Positions 50,506 to 58,583 of a stretch of 64,000 nucleotides of DNA are shown here, piece after piece; the first letter of the stretch is position 1, and the number at the start of each line of letters is the position of its first letter. A model generated the notes under the pieces. That model did not search any database, was not told the DNA's origin, and saw nothing but the letters and a program-made list of their open reading frames with translations. The DNA is from Bacteroidales bacterium (GTDB lineage Bacteria > Bacteroidota > Bacteroidia > Bacteroidales > Muribaculaceae). The stretch lies in assembly GCA_900768685.1 (NCBI GenBank), contig CAAGDX010000033.1, forward strand, positions 43,468 to 107,467. The letters run 5' to 3'. The translations under genes and the position numbers were made by a program.

Positions 50506-50513
50506 TATCTTTG
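50506..50513 (+). promoter_or_regulatory. probable -7 element of the SlyD-like gene
   Basis: TATCTTTG lies 43 nt before the ATG. No upstream TTTG is clear. Confidence 0.55.
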
Positions 50514-50556
50514 CAAAAGAAAGAAATATTAATCTATAAAAAAAAGAATACGTAAA

Positions 50557-51123
50557 ATGGAAAAAATTAAACCGGGAAAATACGTTGAAGTAGGCTACGA
50601 CCTTTTTTGTATTGAAGAAGACGGTAAAGAAACATTGATTCATCAGACGGATGCGGAAGACCCGGAATGTTTTATTTTCGGTGTTACTCGCGGACTTATC
50701 GTCCCTCTTGAAAAAGACCTTGACGGCAAAGCCGTAGGTGACACTTTTGATGTTGTTGCCAAACCGGATGAAGCCTATGGCGAATACGACCCTGAACAGG
50801 TTGCTACTTTGGAAAAGGACATCTTTATGGTTGACGGCAAGTTTGATTCTGAAATGATTACCATTGGTGCTCATGTGCCGATGATGACTGCCGATGGCTT
50901 CCATATCACAGGTGTAGTGAAAGATATCACAGGCGAACAGGTGATTATGGACTTTAATCATCCTCTCGCAGGCAAGAGCGTAAGGCTTAAAGGTTCCGTT
51001 CTCACTGTCCGTGATGCTACTCCGGAAGAACTCCAGCCTTCTTGCGGCTGCGGTTGCGGTTGTGACCATGACCACCACGATTGCAACGACGGCTGTGGTT
51101 GCGGTGATGGTTGTTGCCACTAA
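50557..51123 (+). CDS. FKBP-type peptidyl-prolyl isomerase, SlyD-like, with Cys/His-rich tail
   Basis: This 188-residue protein is a cytoplasmic prolyl isomerase and chaperone of the SlyD group: the FKBP core is split by an insert-in-flap domain. DPECFIFGVTRGLIVPLEKDL and PDEAYGEYDPEQVATLEKD are family segments. The last 26 residues are almost all Cys, His, Gly and Asp (CGCGCGCDHDHH, then GCGCGDGCCH), a metal-binding tail as in E. coli SlyD, which delivers nickel to hydrogenase. No nickel enzyme is nearby. It has its own promoter and a strong terminator. Confidence 0.92.
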   Translation: MEKIKPGKYVEVGYDLFCIEEDGKETLIHQTDAEDPECFIFGVTRGLIVPLEKDLDGKAVGDTFDVVAKPDEAYGEYDPEQVATLEKDIFMVDGKFDSEMITIGAHVPMMTADGFHITGVVKDITGEQVIMDFNHPLAGKSVRLKGSVLTVRDATPEELQPSCGCGCGCDHDHHDCNDGCGCGDGCCH

Positions 51124-51146
51124 AAAGATATATACATATATAATGT

Positions 51147-51185
51147 AAAAGTCGGGTTTACGCAGAAACGTAAATCCGACTTTTT
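51147..51185 (+). terminator. terminator after the SlyD-like gene
   Basis: AAAAGTCGGGTTTACG pairs with CGTAAATCCGAC over a short loop, with one mismatch, and is followed by TTTTT. Confidence 0.92.
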
Positions 51186-51270
51186 GAATATATGTAAGGT
51201 GCTTTTATCTGATGTCAAAAGCCTTTGTCTTTTTCATTGGTTATGTTTTTTTTATGTTTGTGCAAAAAAA

Positions 51271-52173
51271 TTATATTGGAATTTCTTCCAAAGTGCAATT
51301 CAAAGTGCAAATTTTGCACTTTGGAGCATTTGTGCTTGCACTTTGAAAATCCTGTTCATCAGATTCATGAACAAGCATATTGCGATTTTTCAGTTCGTTG
51401 TTTTCAGAAAGAATGAGATTTCGGAAAAAGGCTTCAAGATATTCCGTGGTGGCAAAAATACCTTTACTTAGATTATTATAGTTTGCTCTAACCAGAGCAT
51501 TTCGGAAATACCAAGAATGATTGGCGAATGCTTCGTTATTGATATTTAAGCCAAAAGTGTGAAGATACTTGATTGTAAACACTGCGGTTGTACGCGTGTT
51601 TCCTTCTCCAAAAGCGTGTATCTGCCAAATTCCGGATATAAAATTTGTAATGTGTTTGATTGCTTCATCTATATTCAAATCCTTGTAACTGAAATTTTTC
51701 TCTTGAGAGAAATCATAATCAAGAGTTTCTCGTATGCTGTCCGCACTGGCATAAAGAACGGTTTCACCTTTCAGCACCCATTCTTTTTTTGTGATATTAT
51801 AGTCTCTGATTTTGCCTGCAAATTTATATATGCCTTGAAAAAGTCGGCGATGAATGTTAATATATTCGATAGGTGAAAAAGAAAAAGATTTTTCAGACAA
51901 TATTTCAGCAATGCGAGCTGAAACTTTGTCTGCTTCCTCTGTTCTGTCTTCAAAATTTGCTCTGTCGGTTTTTATTTGGTAATAATTGTCAATGAGTTGT
52001 TTTGCCTCTTCAATAGTTATATCTCCCTCAATATGTCTTTGAGCGGTTTGTATCAGATATTCGGATGGTTTCAAGTCGTCAACCGCTTGCAAGCCGATAG
52101 CAGTTTGCCAAGCGTAGCCCTTTTCCCTTTTTTGAGGCTCACCCTGTCTTATATATTTATCAAAATCATTCAT
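51271..52173 (-). CDS. Fic-family protein with N-terminal VbhA-like segment
   Basis: This 300-residue protein starts at ATG 52173 (MNDFDKYIRQ). The Fic motif reads HAFGEGNTRTTAVF (His186), a variant of HPFxxGNGR in which Pro is Ala and the second Gly is Thr. The N-terminal helix AQRHIEGDITIEEAKQLIDNYY resembles the VbhA antitoxin region, with QRHIEG where the inhibitory motif (S/T)xxxE(G/N) would lie. If so, toxin and antitoxin are fused. The substrate could be AMP or another nucleotide on an unknown target. The final 25 residues are encoded by repeats of CAAAGTGCAA and look recently added. It is a solitary gene. Confidence 0.84.
   Translation of the reverse strand: MNDFDKYIRQGEPQKREKGYAWQTAIGLQAVDDLKPSEYLIQTAQRHIEGDITIEEAKQLIDNYYQIKTDRANFEDRTEEADKVSARIAEILSEKSFSFSPIEYINIHRRLFQGIYKFAGKIRDYNITKKEWVLKGETVLYASADSIRETLDYDFSQEKNFSYKDLNIDEAIKHITNFISGIWQIHAFGEGNTRTTAVFTIKYLHTFGLNINNEAFANHSWYFRNALVRANYNNLSKGIFATTEYLEAFFRNLILSENNELKNRNMLVHESDEQDFQSASTNAPKCKICTLNCTLEEIPI
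51289..51345. repeat. four copies of CAAAGTGCAA, two in each orientation, in the fic 3' end
   Basis: CAAAGTGCAA occurs at 51289-51298 and 51301-51310, and its complement TTGCACTTTG at 51314-51323 and 51336-51345. The inner two form a 10-bp stem with a 3-nt loop. Confidence 0.85.
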
Positions 52174-52263
52174 TGCCAATTCTTTTATGCAAATTTACAA
52201 AATTTATTTCAGAAAATAAAGAGTATGGGAGATGTAATGACCGAAAAATTCGGCAAAAAATGC

Positions 52264-52271
52264 TATCTTTG
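52264..52271 (+). promoter_or_regulatory. probable -7 element of the phosphatase gene
   Basis: TATCTTTG lies 61 nt before the ATG at 52333. No upstream TTTG is clear. Confidence 0.55.
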
Positions 52272-52332
52272 CAGTATGAAAAAGAGGATAACATATTACT
52301 GATTAAGGACAAAGGAAAATATCATAGATAAG

Positions 52333-52851
52333 ATGAAGAAAAATACTCAGGAAATAATTGATACACTGAAGAAAAAAGATAAAATACGTGTTCTTTTCGT
52401 ATGCCTCGGCAATATCTGCCGCTCTCCTGCTGCGGAAGGCGTGCTGCGTGACATTGTGGAAGAAAAAGGCGATGAAAATCGCTGGGAGATAGACTCCGCC
52501 GGCACCGGCGGCTACCATGTGGGAGACCTGCCGGACAGAAGAATGAGGGTACACGCTTCACGCAGAGGGTTGAATCTTACGCATATTTGCCGCCAGGTAA
52601 AGTATGCGGATTTTGAAAACTTTGACCTGATTATTGCCATGGACGCAAATAATGAGTATGATTTGCGAAATATGGCTCCCACAGCGGAAGATACGAAGAA
52701 AATTGTGCAAATGGCAGACTTTTTCACTATTGCCACTCGCTATGACTACGTTCCGGACCCTTACTATGAAGGTGCGGAGGGGTTTGAACTTGTCTTGGAT
52801 CTTCTGCAAGATGCTTGCAGAAATTTATATGACAGATTGACTGAAAATTGA
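52333..52851 (+). CDS. low-molecular-weight protein tyrosine phosphatase
   Basis: This 172-residue protein has the phosphate loop VCLGNICRSPAAEG (about 23-36; CxxxxxRS pattern, nucleophile Cys24) and DPYYEGAEGFE with the general acid Asp near residue 140. Family members dephosphorylate tyrosine in bacterial tyrosine kinases or, in related enzymes, arginine phosphate. No tyrosine kinase is nearby. It precedes the hexosaminidase by 43 nt, with TTGACAG repeated three times in the spacer. Confidence 0.9.
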   Translation: MKKNTQEIIDTLKKKDKIRVLFVCLGNICRSPAAEGVLRDIVEEKGDENRWEIDSAGTGGYHVGDLPDRRMRVHASRRGLNLTHICRQVKYADFENFDLIIAMDANNEYDLRNMAPTAEDTKKIVQMADFFTIATRYDYVPDPYYEGAEGFELVLDLLQDACRNLYDRLTEN

Positions 52852-52875
52852 CAGAAAAATTGACAGATAATTGAC
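52845..52875. repeat. three copies of AATTGACA in the phosphatase-hexosaminidase spacer
   Basis: AATTGACAGA, AATTGACAGA and AATTGACACT follow one another with 12-15 bp between starts; the first contains the phosphatase stop codon. No regulator is known to fit. Confidence 0.65.
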
Positions 52876-52894
52876 ACTCTAAAATCTATATATC

Positions 52895-55117
52895 ATGAAA
52901 ATCTTAAGAACCTTATTTATTATGCTTTTAGCGGCAACTTCATTTTCCTTGCGTGCTATGACAGACGTGACATGGAATGTGGTGGAAAACTGTGAAAACG
53001 GTGGTAAATATACTTATATTCAGCGTTTTACGGTTAAAAACCATGACGGCATTTATCGCCTCTGCTTTAATATGTTTGCTCGCAAAATGGAAGCACTCAA
53101 CCCTGCCGACAAGGTGGTGGAGGTGATTCCGGGCTATTACTATATTGAAAGCAGTCGTTTCGGCTCAGACGGTGATATCACCATAGACTTGAGAACATCC
53201 GGCTGGATTCAATCCTGCAACTATGCTCCTGACGGGCTCCATGGAGTGAAAGAAAACGGAGAACTTGTGCCGGTGCGTTACCACAGGGCATCGCTCCTTG
53301 TTTCTCCGGAACTCAGAAACCTCCCGGGCAGAGATGTGATGACGTATGCGGATTCCATTTATCGCTTTAATGAAACACTTGTGGACGATGTACCGCTGTC
53401 GCCTTACGATATTGTTCCGTCTTTCAAGAGCGTGAAACTTACGGAAGGAATTTATGAAGGCGTTGGAGCAAATATTTCCACGGAAATTATAGAAAACGAA
53501 AATCCGGAATTTTACAGAATTATAGTGATGCCGGATTCTATTGCTATCCAAGGTGCTACGGAAAATATCTGCAATATGGCACGGAGCATTGTGCTGTGGC
53601 AACTTATCCCTAACGGCGACGGCAAACTGCCTTGTGCCGTGATTGAGGACTATCCGGATTTCCGTTACCGCGGACTTATGATAGACGTGGCAAGAAATTT
53701 TCTCCCGCTTTCTCAGGTGCAATCCATTGTGTATAAAATGGTGTCTTTGCGAATGAACCGCTTGCATTTCCATATCGTTGATGACGAGGCATGGCGACTG
53801 GAAATCCCGGGACTGCCGGAACTGACATCCGTGGGTGCTCGCCGCGGATATACCACTGACGAGAAAGACTTCTTGGCACAGATTTTTGCCGGCGACGGCA
53901 ACCCGAACTCTACGGAGGGAACGGCGAACGGGTATATTATGCGTGATGAGTTTATAGATTTTCTAAAATTCTGCTATAATCTTGGCGTGCAGGTGATTCC
54001 GGAAATCGAATCACCGGGACATGCTCGTGCCGCCATAAAATCCATGGAAGCACGTTATCGCAATACGGGTGATGACACATATCTGCTCCGCGAATTTGGC
54101 GATACTTCCGTTTATACTTCCGCGCAGTCGTTTCACGACAATATTATGAACCCTGCACTCCCCGGTCCATATAAGTTTATGGAAAAAGTGATAGACGAAA
54201 TTGCGGTGATGTACCGTGAAGCGGGAGTACCATTGCCGGGTATTCATATCGGTGGTGATGAAGTGCCGGAAGGCTCATGGGATGGTTCTCCTGCGGCACA
54301 AAAAATGATGAAAGAACTCGGAATAAGCGGACGTCACCTCATGCAAGGCGAATTTGTTCGTCGCATAGCGGCAATGATGAAAGAAAAAGGCATCACGATG
54401 TACGGCTGGCAGGAAATAGGTGTAGGTTATGACGATGAGTTTAACCGTGAAGTGGCACCCGTGACAGGCGGTGTAAACTGCTGGCTCACAAATTCTTCAA
54501 AGATGAAAAGTGTACCACTCAAGGCTGTCCGCTCCGGTTTCCCCGTGATTTTGAGCAATGTGGAACATTTCTATATGGACCAACTCTATGCGTCACACCC
54601 GGAGGAACGCGGACTCTATTGGGGCGGCATTGTTGACGAGTTTGCTGCACTTGGCGGCTATCCGTACGAACTCTGCCCTGTGGAGGAAAATGAGCGAAAT
54701 CTTATCCTTGGTGTGCAAGGACAACTCTTTGGCGAGACTCTCCGCTCCGAGGCTGATGCTCAGCGTCTTCTGTATCCTAAAATCTACGGACTTGCAGAAC
54801 GCCAGTGGAATGCTGAACATACTTACACCAATGCCAGACTGAATCACATTATAGGCACGTACGTTTTGCCGCGTATGGCTCTTGGCGGACAAACTTTCCA
54901 TCTCCGTGCACCGGGCATAATTGTGGAAAACGGCAAAATTAAAATGAATTGCGCTTATCCGGACGCCACAATCCGCTACACGCTGAACGGAGAAGAGCCA
55001 ACGGAAAATTCACCTCTATATGAGGGCGAAATTGATGCCGGAAACGTGAAAGAAATCCGTGCCGCAATGTACTACCTTGGTAGCCGCTCGCTCACAAGTT
55101 TGCTTTATGTGGAATAA
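52895..55117 (+). CDS. beta-N-acetylhexosaminidase (GH20), exported
   Basis: This 740-residue enzyme removes terminal beta-linked N-acetylglucosamine or N-acetylgalactosamine from glycans. A signal peptide occupies about 1-22. After an N-terminal non-catalytic domain comes the GH20 barrel: RGLMIDVARNF (about 258-268), FHIVDDEAWRLEIP and HIGGDEVPEG with the catalytic pair Asp455-Glu456. The C-terminal ~60 residues (YPDATIRYTLNGEEPTENS) form a chitobiase-type beta sandwich. It is probably periplasmic or surface-exposed and may feed on host mucin glycans; the partner glycosidases are not in this window. Confidence 0.93.
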   Translation: MKILRTLFIMLLAATSFSLRAMTDVTWNVVENCENGGKYTYIQRFTVKNHDGIYRLCFNMFARKMEALNPADKVVEVIPGYYYIESSRFGSDGDITIDLRTSGWIQSCNYAPDGLHGVKENGELVPVRYHRASLLVSPELRNLPGRDVMTYADSIYRFNETLVDDVPLSPYDIVPSFKSVKLTEGIYEGVGANISTEIIENENPEFYRIIVMPDSIAIQGATENICNMARSIVLWQLIPNGDGKLPCAVIEDYPDFRYRGLMIDVARNFLPLSQVQSIVYKMVSLRMNRLHFHIVDDEAWRLEIPGLPELTSVGARRGYTTDEKDFLAQIFAGDGNPNSTEGTANGYIMRDEFIDFLKFCYNLGVQVIPEIESPGHARAAIKSMEARYRNTGDDTYLLREFGDTSVYTSAQSFHDNIMNPALPGPYKFMEKVIDEIAVMYREAGVPLPGIHIGGDEVPEGSWDGSPAAQKMMKELGISGRHLMQGEFVRRIAAMMKEKGITMYGWQEIGVGYDDEFNREVAPVTGGVNCWLTNSSKMKSVPLKAVRSGFPVILSNVEHFYMDQLYASHPEERGLYWGGIVDEFAALGGYPYELCPVEENERNLILGVQGQLFGETLRSEADAQRLLYPKIYGLAERQWNAEHTYTNARLNHIIGTYVLPRMALGGQTFHLRAPGIIVENGKIKMNCAYPDATIRYTLNGEEPTENSPLYEGEIDAGNVKEIRAAMYYLGSRSLTSLLYVE

Positions 55118-55211
55118 TTATGTTCTGCAAAAATGCACTTTTCAGAATGGCTCACAAGCACGGAAATGCAACATTTTTAGTGTGTTACACGCATATTCGG
55201 AGAAAAATGCG

Positions 55212-55219
55212 TAACTTTG
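55212..55219 (+). promoter_or_regulatory. probable -7 element of the nucleotidyltransferase gene
   Basis: TAACTTTG lies 51 nt before the ATG at 55271. The upstream element is unclear. Confidence 0.5.
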
Positions 55220-55270
55220 CACGAAATTTGAAATTTTAATTATTGATTCGTAAAGACGTATATTTTTGAA

Positions 55271-56182
55271 ATGACTATGAAACCTACGTTATTCGTACTT
55301 GCAGCAGGTATGGGCAGCCGATACGGAGGCTTGAAGCAGCTTGACCCTTTAGGTCCTAATGGTGAAACCATTATGGACTATTCCATATACGATGCAATCC
55401 ATGCAGGATTCGGCAAAGTGGTGTTCGTAATCCGCCACGACTTTGAAGACGACTTCCGTCGCATAGTATTGTCTAAATACGAAGGTCACATCCCCGTAGA
55501 GGTTGTGTTCCAGGCTATTGATGCCCTCCCGGAAGGCTACACCGCACCGGTGGACCGTCAGAAACCGTGGGGCACCGGTCACGCCGTGCTTATGGGCAAG
55601 GATGTGATAAATGAACCGTTTGTGGTGATAAATGCCGATGACTTTTATGGTCGTGACGCATACGAGGTGATAGCACGCGAACTTTCCAAACCTCGCAGCA
55701 AGGGTGACTACTGTATGGTGGCTTTCCGTGTGGGAAATACTGTGACTGAAAACGGTTCCGTTTCTCGCGGAGTTTGCTCTACAAAAGACGGTAAACTCAC
55801 CACGGTGGTGGAACGCACTGCAATCACAGTTGACGAAAACGGACAGATTGGCTACAACGATGCAGACGGTAACCGCTGCTCTCTGGAATACAACACGCCC
55901 GTTTCTATGAACTTTTGGGGTTTCACTCCGGACTATTTCGACTATACGGAACGTGAATTCCGCCTTTTCCTTGATGAGAAAATAAATGTTCCAAAGTCTG
56001 AATTTTACATTCCTACGGTAGTGGATACTCTCATCAAAGAAGGCTCTGCCACAGTGGAGGTGCTGGATACGGATTCCCGCTGGTTTGGCGTGACATACGC
56101 AGAGGACCGCCAAGTGGTGGTGGACAAACTTGCAGAACTGCACAAGCAGGGAATTTATCCGTCACCGTTGTTCAAAAAATAA
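55271..56182 (+). CDS. sugar nucleotidyltransferase family protein
   Basis: This 303-residue protein starts LFVLAAGMGSRYGGLKQLDP, the glycine-rich nucleotide-binding signature of NTP-transferases that activate sugars (RmlA/GalU fold). INADDFYGRDAYEVI carries the metal-binding Asp. The C-terminus contains WFGVTYAEDRQ near residue 275. The sugar is not determined. Start choice between ATG 55271 and ATG 55277 (MKPTLFV) cannot be settled. It lies 39 nt before tyrS and is probably cotranscribed. Confidence 0.88.
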   Translation: MTMKPTLFVLAAGMGSRYGGLKQLDPLGPNGETIMDYSIYDAIHAGFGKVVFVIRHDFEDDFRRIVLSKYEGHIPVEVVFQAIDALPEGYTAPVDRQKPWGTGHAVLMGKDVINEPFVVINADDFYGRDAYEVIARELSKPRSKGDYCMVAFRVGNTVTENGSVSRGVCSTKDGKLTTVVERTAITVDENGQIGYNDADGNRCSLEYNTPVSMNFWGFTPDYFDYTEREFRLFLDEKINVPKSEFYIPTVVDTLIKEGSATVEVLDTDSRWFGVTYAEDRQVVVDKLAELHKQGIYPSPLFKK

Positions 56183-56221
56183 GAATATTAACCCTTAACA
56201 TTAAAAATAACTCAAAAAACG

Positions 56222-57517
56222 ATGAATTTTATTGAAGAACTCCAATGGCGTGGCATGATTCACTCTATGATGCCGGGCGTTGAGGAGCAATTACAAAAAG
56301 AAATGACTACAGCGTACCTCGGTATTGACCCTACCGCAGATTCGCTCCATATAGGTCACCTCGTGGGCGTGATGATGCTCAAGCATTTCCAGAGAGCGGG
56401 ACATAAACCTATCGCACTCGTGGGTGGTGCTACAGGTATGATTGGAGACCCTTCCATGAAGAGCCAGGAACGCAAACTTATCGATGAGCAGACACTCCGC
56501 CACAATCAGGAGGCTATCAAAAAACAACTTTCCAAATTCCTCGACTTTGACAGCGATGCTCCAAATGCCGCAGAACTTGTGAACAACTATGACTGGATGA
56601 AGGATTTTTCTTTCCTCGGTTTTATTCGTGACATTGGTAAACACATCACAGTGAACTATATGATGGCTAAGGATTCCGTAAAAAAACGTCTTGACGGTGA
56701 AAGCCGCGAAGGTATGTCTTTCACGGAATTTTCATACCAACTTCTCCAGGGCTACGACTTCCTCCACCTTTTCCAAGAGAAAAACTGTCGTGTGCAACTC
56801 GGTGGTAGCGACCAGTGGGGAAATATGACCACAGGTACTGAACTTATCCGCCGTATTGCAGGCGAAGAAGGTGCATACGCTATCACTTGTCCGCTTATCA
56901 CAAAGGCAGACGGCGGCAAATTCGGTAAAACGGAAAGCGGTAATGTTTGGCTTGATCCTCGCTATACTTCTCCTTACAAGTTCTATCAGTTCTGGCTGAA
57001 CGTTTCCGATGCAGATGCCGAAAAATACATCAAGATTTTCACTGCTCTTTCTCGCGAAGAAATAGAGGAACTCGTGGCACAGCAGGCTGCAGACCCGGGT
57101 CAGCGTCCGCTCCAGAAACGTCTGGCAAAGGAAATCACTATCATGGTTCACTCCGAGGCAGACTATGAAGCCGCTGTGGAAGCATCACAGATTCTTTTCA
57201 GCAATTCCGCTGCCGCTGCTCTCCACAAAATAGATGAGGCTACTCTCCTTGCAGTTTTTGAAGGCGTGCCTACGTTTGAGGTGTCACGTCAGGAAATTGC
57301 AGACGGTATCCGCCTTGCGGACCTCCTCACGGACCGTGCAAATGTATTCCCATCCAAAGGTGAATTCCGCAAAATGACACAGCAGGGAGCACTCTCCATA
57401 AATAAGGAGAAAGTGACGGATGCAAATGCTTCCGCAGACCTCTCTATGCTCCTGAACGACAAGTTTATCCTTGTTCAGCGCGGCAAGAAAAATTATTTCT
57501 TGCTGATTGTGAAGTAA
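56222..57517 (+). CDS. tyrS: tyrosyl-tRNA synthetase
   Basis: This class I aminoacyl-tRNA synthetase charges tRNA-Tyr. The 431-residue protein has the HIGH motif in DPTADSLHIGHLVG (about 37-50) and a KMSKS counterpart KFGKTES (about 236-242), and VQLGGSDQWGNM is the tyrosine-binding segment. The C-terminal S4-like domain follows (about 345-430). It is followed 22 nt later by a Fic gene. Confidence 0.97.
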   Translation: MNFIEELQWRGMIHSMMPGVEEQLQKEMTTAYLGIDPTADSLHIGHLVGVMMLKHFQRAGHKPIALVGGATGMIGDPSMKSQERKLIDEQTLRHNQEAIKKQLSKFLDFDSDAPNAAELVNNYDWMKDFSFLGFIRDIGKHITVNYMMAKDSVKKRLDGESREGMSFTEFSYQLLQGYDFLHLFQEKNCRVQLGGSDQWGNMTTGTELIRRIAGEEGAYAITCPLITKADGGKFGKTESGNVWLDPRYTSPYKFYQFWLNVSDADAEKYIKIFTALSREEIEELVAQQAADPGQRPLQKRLAKEITIMVHSEADYEAAVEASQILFSNSAAAALHKIDEATLLAVFEGVPTFEVSRQEIADGIRLADLLTDRANVFPSKGEFRKMTQQGALSINKEKVTDANASADLSMLLNDKFILVQRGKKNYFLLIVK

Positions 57518-57539
57518 TTATATACATTACAAATGCTGT

Positions 57540-58583
57540 ATGAATAGTGATAATAGAAATAAACTTGAATGTCTGATAAAAAAACACAAAGAATTGGGCA
57601 TTTCAGAGCAGATAGATTACAATAAATTCTATCTATATTCTATTATCACCCATTCTACGGCGATAGAAGGCTCAACCGTAACGGAAATAGAGGCACAACT
57701 CCTTTTTGATGAAGGAATCGCTGCAAGTAAGCGAAATATCACGGAATTGAATATGAATCTTGACCTGAAAAATGCATACGATTACGGTTTGGATTGGATT
57801 AAAAAACATAAGGATATTACTGTAGAGCAGTTGATATTCCTTTCTTCAAAGGTGATGTCGCGAACAGGTTCGGAATATCATTCCATAGGCGGCACATTTG
57901 ATTCGTCAAAGGGGGAATTGAGAAAAGTGAATGTTACTGCAGGTTTTGCAGGCAAATCATATTTGAATTATCTTAAAGTGCCGTCAAAATTACAGGACTT
58001 TTGCCGGGAACTGAACAATCGCAGAAAAAATATTGATAAAACAAATATTTCTGAGGTTTATGACCTTAGTTTTTGGGCTCATTATGAGTTAGTTACCATT
58101 CACCCGTGGGTTGATGGCAACGGCAGAATGAGCAGATTGCTTATGAATTTGCTTCAATTTGAGTACAACGTTTTGCCGGTTAAGATTTTAAGTAATGAAA
58201 AGGCGGAATATATTCAGTCGCTCATAGATACTCGGGAAAAAGAGAATATTGAGATTTTTGCTGATTATATGGCTCAAATTCATTGCAATCATTTAGAATC
58301 AGATATCAATAATTACGTTGAAAGTATTTCTCTTGATGTGGCTGATAAAACTAAAATTGTATGTGAAATGGCTGATAAATGGCTGATAAATCCTGTTTTG
58401 GCTGATAAATTGGCTGATATTTTGGTTTTTGTGGCTGATAAACCTGTTTTTTCTTCAAAAGAAATAGTTTCCCATTTTGGTTTTTCTGAAACTACGGTAA
58501 GGCGTTTTCTCCGTAAACTTTTGGATTTGGGTTATATAAAATCGCAAGGCGGAAATAGAAACCGAACTTATATATTATGTTGA
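57540..58583 (+). CDS. Fic-family protein, class II type, with C-terminal winged helix
   Basis: This 347-residue protein has the full Fic motif HPWVDGNGRMSRL (about 187-199) and an N-terminal inhibitory helix with STAIEGS, an exact (S/T)xxxE(G/N) match, so it is a self-inhibited class II protein. Most likely activity is AMP transfer to a hydroxyl. The C-terminal ~50 residues form a winged helix (SSKEIVSHFGFSETTVRRFLRKL), so it may also bind DNA. The linker (about 267-303) is coded by repeats of TGGCTGATAAA, two of which adjoin and are read in different frames. It sits between tyrS and crcB; the stop overlaps crcB by 7 nt. Confidence 0.9.
   Translation: MNSDNRNKLECLIKKHKELGISEQIDYNKFYLYSIITHSTAIEGSTVTEIEAQLLFDEGIAASKRNITELNMNLDLKNAYDYGLDWIKKHKDITVEQLIFLSSKVMSRTGSEYHSIGGTFDSSKGELRKVNVTAGFAGKSYLNYLKVPSKLQDFCRELNNRRKNIDKTNISEVYDLSFWAHYELVTIHPWVDGNGRMSRLLMNLLQFEYNVLPVKILSNEKAEYIQSLIDTREKENIEIFADYMAQIHCNHLESDINNYVESISLDVADKTKIVCEMADKWLINPVLADKLADILVFVADKPVFSSKEIVSHFGFSETTVRRFLRKLLDLGYIKSQGGNRNRTYILC
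58339..58442. repeat. six copies of TGGCTGATAAA in the fic linker
   Basis: Copies start at 58339, 58369, 58380, 58399, 58411 (ending ATT) and 58432. Copies at 58369 and 58380 are adjacent with an 11-bp period, so they are translated in two frames (MADK and then WLINP). A change of one unit would shift the frame of the C-terminal winged helix. Confidence 0.88.

Noticed and set aside
50449..51120. Minus-strand open frame of 223 codons
   Set aside because: It is antisense to the SlyD-like gene, and its N-terminal Thr/Ala/Val repeats are the complement of the Cys/Gly codons of the tail.
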